Notes: generated from the letters alone by a model not told the origin. 64,000 nucleotides of DNA from an uncultured Clostridia bacterium (GCA_934772045.1 CAKVMH010000002.1:1-64000), one strand, 5' to 3'; counted from the first letter of the stretch, positions 51,512-60,971 are shown. A program made the numbers and translations.

Positions 51512-53548
51512 ATGTTAGATAATTTAATGACAAGTGAAGAATTTGATGCAAGCATCAAAACAGACAAAAACTTTGCACCAAAGAAAAATAATTTAAACAA
51601 AACAAAACAAACAAACTTTAAAACTCAATCAAAAACCCACGAAAACGAAGCAAGCAAAGGGCAAATGGAAACAAAAAGGGTTGAAGAAAATTTAAAACAA
51701 AAACCACAACAAGCAAATAAGAATGACAAAAGGAACGATGGCTCATCAAACAAGGCCAACAGGCAAGCAAAGTATTTCAACCGCAAAAAGGCAAATGAAA
51801 AGTTTGATGTGGACATGGAATTGGCAGATTTACAAGTTGAACCTGCCACTGACCCAAATTTAGAATCACCAAAAACAAAAACCAAAAAGGGCAATAATTT
51901 GAAAGTTATGTTCCTTGGCGGTATTGGTGAAATTGGTAAAAACATGACAGTTTTGGAGTATGGTAAGGACATTATTGTAATCGACTGCGGTGTTATGTTC
52001 CCAACTGTGGACATGCTGGGTATTGACCTTGTTGTGCCAGACATCACATATTTAGTTGAAAACAAAGATAAAGTGCGTGGTTTTGTCATCACTCACGGAC
52101 ACGAGGACCATATCGGCAGTGTGCCATATGTTGTGAATGAAATTAAGGCACCTATTTATGCCAGCAAAATGACATGCGGGCTCATCAAAAAGAAAATGGA
52201 CGAGCATAAAAAGGTTGAATATAAAACCGTCGCAGTTAAGCCAAAGCAAAAAATCACACTCGGTTGTTTCGAAATTGAATTTATCCATGTTAACCACGCT
52301 ATTCCAGGGGCATACGCACTTGCAATTAAAACCCCGGTTGGTATGGTTGTTCACACTGGTGATTATAAAATCGATTTAACACCTATTTATGATGAACCAT
52401 TCGATTTCTATTCATTTGCAGAACTTGGCAAACAAGGTGTGTTGTTGTACATGAGCGACAGCACCAACGCTGAACGCCCAGGCATGTCTTTAAGTGAACG
52501 CGTTGTTGGGCAAACATTGGATAAACTTTTCAATGAAAATAAAGACCGCCGTATAATAGTGGCAGGTTTTGCTTCAAACGTTGACCGTGTGCAAGAAGTT
52601 ATACACTTAGCCGAAGAGCATAATCGTAAAGTTGTGCTTGTTGGGCGCAGTATGGTTAATGTTACAGATGTTGCAACACAAATCGGTGAAATGCAATTGA
52701 ACCGCGCAAACATCATTGAAGTGGAAAAGATTAAAAATTACAAAGACAGTGAAATTTTAATCCTTTCAACAGGTAGCCAGGGCGAACCAAACAGTGCTTT
52801 GCCACGCATGGCGTCTGGTGAATTTAAAGGCATTGAGATTGGCGAAAACGACACGGTAATTTTCTCATCAAGCCCAATCCCAGGTAACGAAAAATCAATC
52901 AGTAATGTTATTAACCGCCTTATCATGTTGGGCGCAAAAGTTATTTACAACGAACTTGAACAAGTCCACGCTTCTGGCCACGCTTGTAAGGAAGAAATGA
53001 AGATAATGTTAAACCTTATCAAACCAAAATATTTCATTCCTGTGCATGGTGAACAAAAACACTTGCTTGCTCAACGCGAAACTGCAATTGCTGTTGGTAT
53101 GGATAGGCATAATATTTTGCTCCCTATGTTAGGCATGAAAGTTGAAGTTAACAAAAACTTCTTCCAAGCAACCGACACAGTTCCATTTGGTAGTAGGCTT
53201 ATTGACGGCGCTGGTATAGGCGAGTTGGAAAGCAACGTGCTTAAAGAACGCAAACAATTGAGTGAAGATGGTATGTGTATTGTCATTCTTAATGTGAATG
53301 CAAAACAAGGTAAATTGAACAGTAGGCCAGAAATTGTTTCTCGTGGTTTCACATATATGGGTGAAGCGCAGACATGGCTTGACGATGCAAAATCTGCTAT
53401 CGAAAATAGTATTGACGAAAGTTCAGTCCGCGCACGCGATTATATGACAGTTAAACAATCTTTGCGCCGTGCATTAACCAATTATTTAAACAAAAAATTA
53501 AAACGCAAACCTTTGATCGTGCCGATAATTATTGAAAGCAACAACTAA
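51512..53548 (+). CDS. rnjA: Ribonuclease J
   Basis: 5'-3' exo- and endoribonuclease of the beta-CASP metallo-beta-lactamase group, central to mRNA decay and rRNA maturation in Bacillota. 678 residues, about 125 longer than usual at the N-terminus: the extension is Lys/Asn/Gln-rich and probably disordered. Then MFLGGIGEIGKNM, ITHGHEDHIGS (zinc site, about 192-202), VHTGDYKID, MSDSTNAE, GFASNVDR and SSSPIPGNE follow, and the C-terminal domain is intact. SD AAAAGGAG. The last 22 bases are repeated at 53857. Confidence 0.95.
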   Translation: MLDNLMTSEEFDASIKTDKNFAPKKNNLNKTKQTNFKTQSKTHENEASKGQMETKRVEENLKQKPQQANKNDKRNDGSSNKANRQAKYFNRKKANEKFDVDMELADLQVEPATDPNLESPKTKTKKGNNLKVMFLGGIGEIGKNMTVLEYGKDIIVIDCGVMFPTVDMLGIDLVVPDITYLVENKDKVRGFVITHGHEDHIGSVPYVVNEIKAPIYASKMTCGLIKKKMDEHKKVEYKTVAVKPKQKITLGCFEIEFIHVNHAIPGAYALAIKTPVGMVVHTGDYKIDLTPIYDEPFDFYSFAELGKQGVLLYMSDSTNAERPGMSLSERVVGQTLDKLFNENKDRRIIVAGFASNVDRVQEVIHLAEEHNRKVVLVGRSMVNVTDVATQIGEMQLNRANIIEVEKIKNYKDSEILILSTGSQGEPNSALPRMASGEFKGIEIGENDTVIFSSSPIPGNEKSISNVINRLIMLGAKVIYNELEQVHASGHACKEEMKIMLNLIKPKYFIPVHGEQKHLLAQRETAIAVGMDRHNILLPMLGMKVEVNKNFFQATDTVPFGSRLIDGAGIGELESNVLKERKQLSEDGMCIVILNVNAKQGKLNSRPEIVSRGFTYMGEAQTWLDDAKSAIENSIDESSVRARDYMTVKQSLRRALTNYLNKKLKRKPLIVPIIIESNN

Positions 53549-53582
53549 GTTTACTTAGGTGAAGCTTGAAATAATTACCAAC

Positions 53583-53612
53583 AATATGCCTAAATCTACT
53601 TTTGGCATATTT
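53583..53612 (+). terminator. Possible terminator of rnjA
   Basis: AATATGCC / GGCATATT with a 13-nt loop and TTTT. Confidence 0.65.
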
Positions 53613-53631
53613 TCCTATAATAATCGAGTCG

Positions 53632-53880
53632 AACAATTAATTTGTGCTTGCACAAAATTAAGGGTGAGACGAGAATATATGCTTAACTTTGTTGAGCATA
53701 TAACAGGAAGAACAATTAATTTGTGCTTGCACAAAATTAAGGGTGAGATGAGAATATATGCTTAACCTTGTTGAGCATATAACAGAAAGAACAATTAATT
53801 TGTGCTTGCACAAAATTAAGGGTGAGATGAGAATATATGCTTAACTTGGTTGAGCATATTATTGAAAGCAACAACTAAGT
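53632..53880 (+). repeat. Three 79-bp tandem repeats followed by a copy of the rnjA end
   Basis: Units begin at 53632, 53711 and 53790. Each has TTGTGC-TT-GCACAA and an 11-bp hairpin ATATGCTTAAC / GTTGAGCATAT whose 3-nt loops are TTT, CTT and TTG: stems constant, loops variable. The last unit runs into ATTATTGAAAGCAACAACTA (53857 on), which repeats the end of rnjA at 53529-53551. A 68-codon frame through the repeats is not a gene. Confidence 0.88.
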
Positions 53881-53887
53881 ATTAACT

Positions 53888-54015
53888 TGTCATTCTGAAC
53901 GCAGTGAAGAATCTTGCAAAACTTGTTTTGCTTTTCTACAAAAATAAACTTAATGTTTAAAATCTCGCATAGCTCGAAAGATTCTTCGACTCGCTTTGCT
54001 CGCTCAGAAAGACAA
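53888..54015. repeat. REP-type palindromic element, second locus
   Basis: GTCATTCTGAACGCAGTGAA and TTCGACTCGC...GCTCAGAAAGAC are inverted copies, with AATCTTGC / AAAGATT inside. Same family as 18478-18590. Confidence 0.75.
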
Positions 54016-54067
54016 AGAGAGGAAAATTGAACATAAGCAATTGAATGAAAACTGAAAATTATTTAGA

Positions 54068-54204
54068 ATGTTCAAGTTTCATAAATTGTGATATTTTAAA
54101 AATAATAATCAAAAACCTTATGCAATTAGATGAAATCTAAAGTTTTTAACAAAACATTTAGGTTTCACAAATTGCAACAATTATAAAGAAAAACAAAATA
54201 ACCT
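54068..54204 (+). repeat. Duplicated trmR upstream region and 5' end
   Basis: ATGCAATTAGATGAAAT occurs at 54119 and at the true trmR start 54205, and both are preceded by GTTTCA(T/C)AAATTG and an A-rich stretch (54078 and 54163). The first copy stops after five codons (TAA). Period about 85 bp. Confidence 0.75.
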
Positions 54205-54861
54205 ATGCAATTAGATGAAATTAAAAATTTTGGTAAAGAGAATAGTGTGCCGATAAGTTTAGACGACACATTATCCTTTTTGCTTTCAACGATCAATCAA
54301 AACAATTTTAAGCAGATTTTGGAAATAGGCACAGCAATTGGTTACAGTTCAATTGCTATAGCAACAAAAACGGAATGTGAGCATATTGACACAGTTGAAA
54401 ATGATGAAAACCGTTATAAAATTGCAGTGGAAAATATGCGTTTGACTGGTACATTAGATAAAATCACACCACATCTTGCTGACGCTATGGACTACATTAA
54501 AACTTGTGACAAAAAGTACGATTTAATATACCTAGATGGTGCCAAAAATCAATACATAAATTATTTACCATATTTAACCAAATGTTTAAAAATCGGTGGC
54601 ATAATTATGGCTGACAACCTGTATTTTCATGGCATGGTGCTTGGTAAAGTGCATGTCACAACTGGGTGCAGGGCGATGATTAAATCATTACACCGCTACA
54701 TTGCTGAAATCACCACTAACCCTATTTACGACACAATCATTTATGATATAGGTGACGGTGTTGGCGTTACAAGGTTGAAAGGTGAAAGTTTTGGTGAATT
54801 TCCAAAGCCAAAAAATTTCGCAAAAAAAGCTAACAAAAACTTAAAAAATGAGTTACAATAA
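54205..54861 (+). CDS. trmR: tRNA 5-hydroxyuridine methyltransferase TrmR (YrrM-like)
   Basis: Class I SAM-dependent O-methyltransferase, 218 residues. ILEIGTAIGYSSIAIA (motif I, about 40-55), DTVENDENRY (acidic residue binding SAM ribose), DLIYLDGAKNQY (catalytic Asp region) and GGIIMADNLYFHG are typical of the YrrM group that methylates 5-hydroxyuridine at tRNA position 34 to 5-methoxyuridine. The U32 peptidase gene that follows belongs to the same pathway in Bacillus. No SD; a TTGCAA-16-CAAAAT promoter ends 5 nt before the ATG. Confidence 0.85.
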   Translation: MQLDEIKNFGKENSVPISLDDTLSFLLSTINQNNFKQILEIGTAIGYSSIAIATKTECEHIDTVENDENRYKIAVENMRLTGTLDKITPHLADAMDYIKTCDKKYDLIYLDGAKNQYINYLPYLTKCLKIGGIIMADNLYFHGMVLGKVHVTTGCRAMIKSLHRYIAEITTNPIYDTIIYDIGDGVGVTRLKGESFGEFPKPKNFAKKANKNLKNELQ

Positions 54862-54889
54862 AAATGAAAAACATATAAAAGGGAAAACA

Positions 54890-56089
54890 ATGGAATTACT
54901 TGCACCCGCTGGGGATAAAGAAAAGTTAATAATGGCAATAGAGTTTGGCGCAGACGCTGTTTATTTGGCATCTACGCGTTTTGGTTTGCGTACTTTTGCT
55001 GGCAATTTTGATTTAGATAACCTTAAATGGGCAGTTGAATACGCGCACAAACATGACGTTAAGGTGTATGTTACTGTTAACATTATTCCGCATGAAAGTG
55101 ATTTACAGGACTTGCCAGACTACATCAAATATTTAAACGAAATTGGCGTTGACGCAGTCATTTGTGCCGACCTTGGCGTAATAAGTATAGTAAGGCGCAT
55201 TGCACCTAATTTGGCAGTTCATGTCAGCACACAAGCAAACATAACCAACAGCGAAAGTGCCATGGTATATGTTCAAATGGGTGTAAAACGCTTAATTTTG
55301 GCGCGCGAAATGACATTAGAAGAAATTAAAACCTTTCGCAGTAAAATTCCGCAAGAAATTGAACTTGAAGCATTTTGCCATGGTGCAATGTGCATAAGTT
55401 ATTCGGGAAGATGTTTACTTAGCAACTTTTTCACAGGGCGTGACGCAAACCGTGGGTCATGTGTGCAGGCTTGCCGTTGGGGTTATGTTATCCGCGAAGT
55501 TAGCAAGGAACAAGAGTATCCAATTGAAGAAGACACGCACGGCACTTATATATTAAACAGCAAAGATATGTGCATGATTGATTATTTGGACAAATTAAAA
55601 GACGCAGGCATAAGTTCAATTAAAATTGAAGGCAGAATGAAAACTGAATATTATGTTGCCAACATTGTGAATGCCTATCGCATGGCACTTGATTATTTAG
55701 AAACGCACAAAGATTACAACCTTCCAAAAGAAATTCGCAATGAAGTTTATAAATCAAGCCACCGTGATTATAGTGAAGGTTTTTACTTTGGCAATCCAAA
55801 GCAAACTTTAAACACAAGCCTGCCAGAAGCAGAATACGATTTTGTTGCAGTTGTGAAAGAAGACACCAAAGACAACAAAACAAAAGTTGAAATGCGTAAT
55901 AGGTTTAGTGCAAATTCTTGTCTTGAATTGTTGTCTAAACACAAAAACAATGCTATAATCAAAGTTAATGAAATTGTTGATTTGGAAGGCAACCTGCTTG
56001 ACGAGTGTAAAATTCCTAAACAACAAGTTTACATAAAAACCGATATAGAATTAAAAGCAAATGAAATTTTAAGAAGGAAAAAACTTTAA
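54890..56089 (+). CDS. trhP: U32 peptidase-family protein, probable tRNA hydroxylation protein
   Basis: 399 residues from ATG 54890 (SD AAAAGGG); a start at 54848 inside trmR lacks a ribosome site. MELLAPAGDKEKL at the start, YLASTRFGLRTFAGNF, HVSTQANITN, the U32 signature EAFCHGAMCISYSGRCLLSN with its cysteines, and RGSCVQACRW. U32 proteins of the YrrN/YrrO (TrhP) type start 5-hydroxyuridine formation on tRNA, and the pairing with trmR supports this over the collagenase name. It ends in the wing domain typical of YrrO-length members. Confidence 0.85.
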   Translation: MELLAPAGDKEKLIMAIEFGADAVYLASTRFGLRTFAGNFDLDNLKWAVEYAHKHDVKVYVTVNIIPHESDLQDLPDYIKYLNEIGVDAVICADLGVISIVRRIAPNLAVHVSTQANITNSESAMVYVQMGVKRLILAREMTLEEIKTFRSKIPQEIELEAFCHGAMCISYSGRCLLSNFFTGRDANRGSCVQACRWGYVIREVSKEQEYPIEEDTHGTYILNSKDMCMIDYLDKLKDAGISSIKIEGRMKTEYYVANIVNAYRMALDYLETHKDYNLPKEIRNEVYKSSHRDYSEGFYFGNPKQTLNTSLPEAEYDFVAVVKEDTKDNKTKVEMRNRFSANSCLELLSKHKNNAIIKVNEIVDLEGNLLDECKIPKQQVYIKTDIELKANEILRRKKL

Positions 56090-56090
56090 A

Positions 56091-56984
56091 GTGAAACAGC
56101 GTTCTTCTGTGTTAATTATCTACAATCCAAACGCTATGAAAGGCAAGGTTGGTGAATTTTTGCCACATATCCGTGAGCGTTTGTTTTTGCGCTACACAGT
56201 TGTGGACACAATTGCAGGTAAATCTGCAACCGACGCGGAAGAAGTTGCTTTTAAAAATGCACCTAAATACGACATTGTGGTGTCGCTTGGCGGTGACGGG
56301 ACATTGCACCAAGTTATAAATGGTGTTGCAAAATCAAACGCAAGTTGTTTGGTTGGCGTTTTGCCGTTTGGCACATGCAATGATGTTGCAAGGACACTTG
56401 GTGTTCCACTTAATTTGGATAAAGCTTTAGATTGTGTTTTGCGCCTCAACACAACAAAGTACGATTTAATGACAGACGGCACAAATTACATATCTTACGC
56501 CTTGGCAACCGGTTACTTAACTAGTGTTGCATTTGAAGCAAAACAGGGCATAAAAAAACGCGTGGGGCGTTTTGCATATATGCTTGCTGGCGTTGGCAGT
56601 TTGTTTAAACTTAGAGGTTTGCCATTTACATTTACACTTGACGGCAACACAAGGTTGACCGACAAATATGTTTATGCAATGCTTATTAACAGCCGTTATG
56701 CTGGCGGGTTTAACATCAATAAAAATGAAGATGTTTCAAACGGAAAATTCAAGTTTGTTGCAATCAAAAAGACAAAAAGTTTGGGCAGTTTCTTTATCTT
56801 TACTAGGATGTTCTTGCATGGTATTGACGCCATAAAGAAAAGTAAAAATGTAATTGTTCGCGATGTTAAAAATGTGGTTATTGAAAACCCTTCAAATCAA
56901 CCTTTCGTTTTGGACGGTGAAAAATTGTGTTTCCTAAAAAAGGAAATTAAAGTTAAAACCACAATTGAAATGATAACAAGATAA
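56091..56984 (+). CDS. Diacylglycerol/lipid kinase family protein (DagK/YegS-like)
   Basis: 297 residues, GTG start 1 bp after the U32 stop. IIYNPNAMKGK, SLGGDGTLHQVINGV (nucleotide-binding GGDGT), PFGTCNDVARTL and the C-terminal PFVLDGEKL are the lipid kinase signature. Likely phosphorylates diacylglycerol or a related membrane lipid. Translational coupling with the U32 gene is likely; terminator follows. Confidence 0.9.
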   Translation: MKQRSSVLIIYNPNAMKGKVGEFLPHIRERLFLRYTVVDTIAGKSATDAEEVAFKNAPKYDIVVSLGGDGTLHQVINGVAKSNASCLVGVLPFGTCNDVARTLGVPLNLDKALDCVLRLNTTKYDLMTDGTNYISYALATGYLTSVAFEAKQGIKKRVGRFAYMLAGVGSLFKLRGLPFTFTLDGNTRLTDKYVYAMLINSRYAGGFNINKNEDVSNGKFKFVAIKKTKSLGSFFIFTRMFLHGIDAIKKSKNVIVRDVKNVVIENPSNQPFVLDGEKLCFLKKEIKVKTTIEMITR

Positions 56985-56988
56985 TTAA

Positions 56989-57021
56989 ATAGCCATAGTT
57001 ATTGAATTATGGTTATTTTTT
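56989..57021 (+). terminator. Terminator of the trmR operon
   Basis: AATAGCCATA / TTATGGTTATT followed by eight T. Confidence 0.75.
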
Positions 57022-57045
57022 TTGTTTGTTTTAATATTATATTTT

Positions 57046-57273
57046 ATGAACTTGTCCCAAGCAAAATTAAACACAGTTTGCGTTGTTAAAAGTTTGTCGC
57101 TAACCGACACCGAAACAAAAATAAGGCTTATGGAATTAGGCATAACACCAGGCACAAAAATTAAGGTGAAGCATAAAAGCAGTTTGAAAAAAACTTTGCT
57201 TATCATTTTTGCTTCATCATGTTTCACATTAAAGGATAATTTGGCAAAAGGGATAGAAGTGACTTATGTATAA
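57046..57273 (+). CDS. feoA: Ferrous iron transport protein FeoA
   Basis: 75 residues from ATG 57046, an SH3-like domain: KIRLMELGITPGTKIKV is the FeoA signature. FeoA assists FeoB. No SD; TATTAT ends 5 nt before the ATG, and the first in-frame TTG at 57022 is in the terminator T-run. Overlaps feoB by 8 bp. Confidence 0.88.
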   Translation: MNLSQAKLNTVCVVKSLSLTDTETKIRLMELGITPGTKIKVKHKSSLKKTLLIIFASSCFTLKDNLAKGIEVTYV

Positions 57274-59311
57274 CATTTTGTTAATTGGTAACCCAAATGT
57301 GGGCAAGTCGACATTGTTTAATTCACTTACAAAAGCACATGAACATACAGGCAATTTCCATGGCGTGACGGTTAGCGTTGCAAAGCGAGAAATAAATTTT
57401 GAAAATGAAAAATATTGTGTTTACGACCTTCCGGGTATGTATTCATTTTTAAGTTTTTCCAACGAAGAAGAAGTTAGTAAAAATATGATTTTACAAACCG
57501 AAGGAACTAGGTTACTCATCACCGACGCAAACGCTTTAAGGCGGAATTTGTACTTGTTTTTGCAAATGAAAGAACTGGGGCTTGATTGCAAAATTTTAAT
57601 CAATAATTATCAACAATTTACAAAAAGAAATAATAGTTTAGATGTAAAATTATTAAGCGAAATTTTAAATTGTGACATTGAAATAATAAATGCAAAAAAA
57701 CAAAAATTTTCAAAAAATTTAATAAAAATAAATAAAAACGACAAAAAAATGAATAAAAATAACATATTTTTTGAAAATTATTTAAAAAATATTGTAGAAA
57801 ACATAAAAAACAAATTAAATTTAACTGAAAAACAAATAATTTTTGCATTAAATGGCATATATGATGGTTTAAAACAAACAGAAATTGATTATATCAAAGC
57901 ATTTTATCCACAAATAATTGAATTAAGATATAAGTATATTGATGATGTTTTAAATAAATGCCAGAAAATTAATTATCCATTAGCATATGGTGAAAATAAA
58001 TTAGATAAGTTGATTTTAAACCCATTTTTCATGTTTTTTGCATTTATTTTTGCATTTTTTTTAATTTTTTACGTAATTTTCTTTGCAGTGGGTCCAATTT
58101 TAAGTGACCTATTTATCAATGTTTTAACTGTTTGTATTTTAGACCCATTTATTAATCTTCTAACAACCATAACGGACAACATTTGGCTGATTGAATTTTT
58201 TAATTCTGGCGTGTTCAGTTCATTCACAACAATATTGAGTTTTTTGCCACAAATTTGTTTGATGTATTTGGCATTAACAATTTTGGAAGACAGCGGTTTA
58301 ATTGCAAGGTTGTGCTATGTGGTGGACGACTTTTTGTCCGGGCTTGGGCTTAATGGAAAAGTAATATATTTAATGCTTATGGGGTTGGGGTGCAACACGC
58401 TTGCGACACTTTCAGCACGCAACATGAAGGGCAAAAATTTAAAAATAAAATCTGCCATAATTAACCCTTACATAAGTTGCATGGCGCGTTTGCCAGTTTA
58501 TGCAATTGTTGCCAGCGCAATTTTTAAAGTGCAATCGTTTTGGATAATTTTGGGTTTATACTTGTTGGGTTTTGCTGTTGCAATTATCATGGCAGGCATT
58601 TTAAACAAAACAATTTTGCCAACAAAGCAAGGCGAACTTTTGCTCGAATTTCCACCTTTAAAGCACATCGACATAAAGCATTGTTTTGAAAGCATTTTAA
58701 CAAGTGCTTTGGATATGTTTAAAAGACTGTTTTCTGTTGTGCTTAGCGTCGGCATTATTGTTTGGATTGTTACGCACACTGAGTTTAATTTCCACTACAC
58801 GCAAGACATAACAACCAGCATGGCATATCTTGTGGCAGACAAACTTAGTTTTGTGTTTGCGCCAATAGGTTTAAATTCTGCTGGAATTGTAACTGCGCTT
58901 TTTGTTGGACTTTTGGCAAAAGAACTTATGGTAAGCACCATGTCCATTTGCAACAATGCTTTGACACGTCAAGATTTGATGTTAAGTTTAGTTTGTGCAA
59001 CAAGCGTAATAACTTTTACGCCAGCAAGTGCAATGTCATTTTTAGTTTTTTCGCTTTTATATTGCCCGTGCGTCAGCAATTTGGCAGTTTTAAGAAAGGA
59101 AACTGGCAAGTTCTATATGTGGTTTGCGCTCGTTAGCCAGTTTACAATTGGATATGTTTTGGCATTCATCGTTTATCAAACCATGACGCGTGGACTGCTA
59201 TTCACAATTTTGGCGTTGATTATTATGGCGTTAATTCTAACCGCTGTTTGCGTTTTAACTAAAAAATTAAGGAAAGGAAAATGCCTTGATTGTGGCAAAT
59301 GTAAAACTTAG
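57266..59311 (+). CDS. feoB: Ferrous iron transport protein FeoB, with degenerate G4 motif
   Basis: 681 residues: G-protein domain with GNPNVGKST (G1, 8-16) and DLPG (G3), a linker region, then the Gate membrane domain with about eight or more helices and GLGCNTLATLSARN (first gate) and VCATSVITFTPASAMS (second). At the G4 position, where NxxD selects guanine, the sequence is LINNYQQFTKRN, without Asp. The region 57600-57960 is far more AT-rich than the rest. The C-terminus ends CLDCGKC, a short Cys cluster. Imports Fe(II) across the membrane. Confidence 0.93.
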   Translation: MYNILLIGNPNVGKSTLFNSLTKAHEHTGNFHGVTVSVAKREINFENEKYCVYDLPGMYSFLSFSNEEEVSKNMILQTEGTRLLITDANALRRNLYLFLQMKELGLDCKILINNYQQFTKRNNSLDVKLLSEILNCDIEIINAKKQKFSKNLIKINKNDKKMNKNNIFFENYLKNIVENIKNKLNLTEKQIIFALNGIYDGLKQTEIDYIKAFYPQIIELRYKYIDDVLNKCQKINYPLAYGENKLDKLILNPFFMFFAFIFAFFLIFYVIFFAVGPILSDLFINVLTVCILDPFINLLTTITDNIWLIEFFNSGVFSSFTTILSFLPQICLMYLALTILEDSGLIARLCYVVDDFLSGLGLNGKVIYLMLMGLGCNTLATLSARNMKGKNLKIKSAIINPYISCMARLPVYAIVASAIFKVQSFWIILGLYLLGFAVAIIMAGILNKTILPTKQGELLLEFPPLKHIDIKHCFESILTSALDMFKRLFSVVLSVGIIVWIVTHTEFNFHYTQDITTSMAYLVADKLSFVFAPIGLNSAGIVTALFVGLLAKELMVSTMSICNNALTRQDLMLSLVCATSVITFTPASAMSFLVFSLLYCPCVSNLAVLRKETGKFYMWFALVSQFTIGYVLAFIVYQTMTRGLLFTILALIIMALILTAVCVLTKKLRKGKCLDCGKCKT

Positions 59312-59427
59312 AACTTATGACTTTACATAAACAGATATTAAATCTACAAATGTTCAAAAGATAACTAATTTTGTTAAGTTGCATTAAGAAAAATAAAAAT
59401 AATGACATACTAATTTGCAAAAAAAGA

Positions 59428-59456
59428 TTGTAAAAAGAATAGATTTGTGATACAAT
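59428..59456 (+). promoter_or_regulatory. Promoter of der, leaderless type
   Basis: TTGTAA, 17 nt, TACAAT, then 7 nt to ATG 59464. Confidence 0.65.
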
Positions 59457-59463
59457 TAAAAAT

Positions 59464-60780
59464 ATGAAAAAACCACTTGTAGCCATTGTAGGCAAGCCAA
59501 ATGTTGGTAAATCCACATTTTTTAACAAAATTGCAGGAAGCAAAATTAGTATTGTTGAAGATATCCCAGGCGTTACTAGGGATAGGATTTTTGCCAACGC
59601 TGAATGGTGCGGTTATCAATTTCAAGTGGTTGACACTGGTGGGTTAGATTTTAACAAGGAAGACGAAATTAATAAACGTATTATTGAGCAAGCCAACCTT
59701 GCAATTGACCTTGCTGATGTTATTATCCTGTTTGTTGATGGTAAACAAGGCTTGACGCATGACGACATTGAAGTTGCCAACCATTTACGCAGGGCAAAAG
59801 CACCAAAAGTTTTGGCAGTTAATAAGTTGGATAATTATGAAGTTGAAAAAACTTATGAATTTTATGAACTCGGGCTTGGCGACCCAATTGCAATTTCAGC
59901 TGAACAGGGCAAAGGTGTTGGTGATTTGCTTGACGAAGTTGTGAAGTATTTAAAACGCACCGAGCATGCGGAAGACGACAACACAGTTAAAATTGCCTTA
60001 GTTGGCAAGCCAAACGCTGGGAAATCGAGCATTACAAACCGTTTGCTTGGTGAAGATAGGGTGGTTGTAAGTTCGGTTGCAGGCACCACGCGTGACGCAA
60101 TTGACAGCCCTTTTAGGTGGAATAATAAAGATTATTGTTTAATTGACACAGCAGGGCTTAGGCGTAAATCAAAAATTGAGCCAGATAGCATTGAGCGTTA
60201 CAGTGTAATTCGTAGCCTTAATGCAATTGAACGTGCCGATGTGGTGGTTGTTGTCCTTGACGCAAGTGAAGGCATAACTGAGCAAGATGTTCGCATTTTG
60301 GGCCTTGTGCACGAGCAGGGCAAACCTAGCGTGATTGTTGTTAATAAGTGGGATTTAATTTCCAACAGCGCGGAGCAACGCAAGGCTTTTGAAAAGCAAT
60401 TTGAAAACGATTTGGCGTTTATGAAATATTATGTAACACTTTATGTTTCTTGCGCAACAGGGCAACGCATAGGGCAGATTATGGAAAAGGTTGATTATGT
60501 TTTGGCAAACGCAAAGCGTGAAATTCCTATGGCACTTTTCAACAATGTGCTTACAAATGCAATAAGTTCGGTTGAACCACCAAGTAAACATGGTAAGCGC
60601 CTAAAAATTATTTTCGGTAAACAAACTTCAACTTGCCCACCTACGTTTGAAATTTATTGCAACAATGCAGATTTGGTTGAAAACTCCTACATTCGTTACA
60701 TTGAAAACAACCTTCGCCGTGCTTTCGATTTTAACGGCACACCATTAAAAGTTGTGTTTAAAAATAAAAATGAAAATTAA
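59464..60780 (+). CDS. der: Ribosome assembly GTPase Der (EngA)
   Basis: 438 residues with two tandem GTPase domains (GKPNVGKS at 10-17 and GKPNAGKS at about 181-188; DTGG and DTAG; NKLD and NKWD) and a C-terminal KH-like domain. Required for maturation of the 50S subunit. Standard length. No ribosome site, and the -10 box ends 7 nt before the ATG, so leaderless translation is predicted. Followed by plsY two genes later, as often in Bacillota. Confidence 0.97.
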   Translation: MKKPLVAIVGKPNVGKSTFFNKIAGSKISIVEDIPGVTRDRIFANAEWCGYQFQVVDTGGLDFNKEDEINKRIIEQANLAIDLADVIILFVDGKQGLTHDDIEVANHLRRAKAPKVLAVNKLDNYEVEKTYEFYELGLGDPIAISAEQGKGVGDLLDEVVKYLKRTEHAEDDNTVKIALVGKPNAGKSSITNRLLGEDRVVVSSVAGTTRDAIDSPFRWNNKDYCLIDTAGLRRKSKIEPDSIERYSVIRSLNAIERADVVVVVLDASEGITEQDVRILGLVHEQGKPSVIVVNKWDLISNSAEQRKAFEKQFENDLAFMKYYVTLYVSCATGQRIGQIMEKVDYVLANAKREIPMALFNNVLTNAISSVEPPSKHGKRLKIIFGKQTSTCPPTFEIYCNNADLVENSYIRYIENNLRRAFDFNGTPLKVVFKNKNEN

Positions 60781-60841
60781 ATAGTGGTCAAGATTATATA
60801 AAACTAAATTAAATTTACAACATTTTGAATTTGCCTTCTAT

Positions 60842-60868
60842 AAAACTATGCAACGCGCATAGTTTTTT
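60842..60868 (+). terminator. Terminator of der
   Basis: AAAACTATGC / GCATAGTTTT with a 5-nt loop and T-run. Confidence 0.88.
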
Positions 60869-60971
60869 GTTCTAACAACAAATTAGATTTACAAGTAAAA
60901 ACTAAGTAAGTTAACTTAATTTGTTTAACAATGCATTTTTATCAATTTAAACGAATAAATTCATCTGTTTT

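Noticed and set aside
53559..53765. 68-codon open frame after rnjA
   Set aside because: It reads through 79-bp tandem repeats; the protein is itself repetitive and has no start signal.
53632..53880. CRISPR array
   Set aside because: Units are adjacent full 79-bp repeats with no unique spacers and no cas genes. No CRISPR array was seen anywhere in the window.
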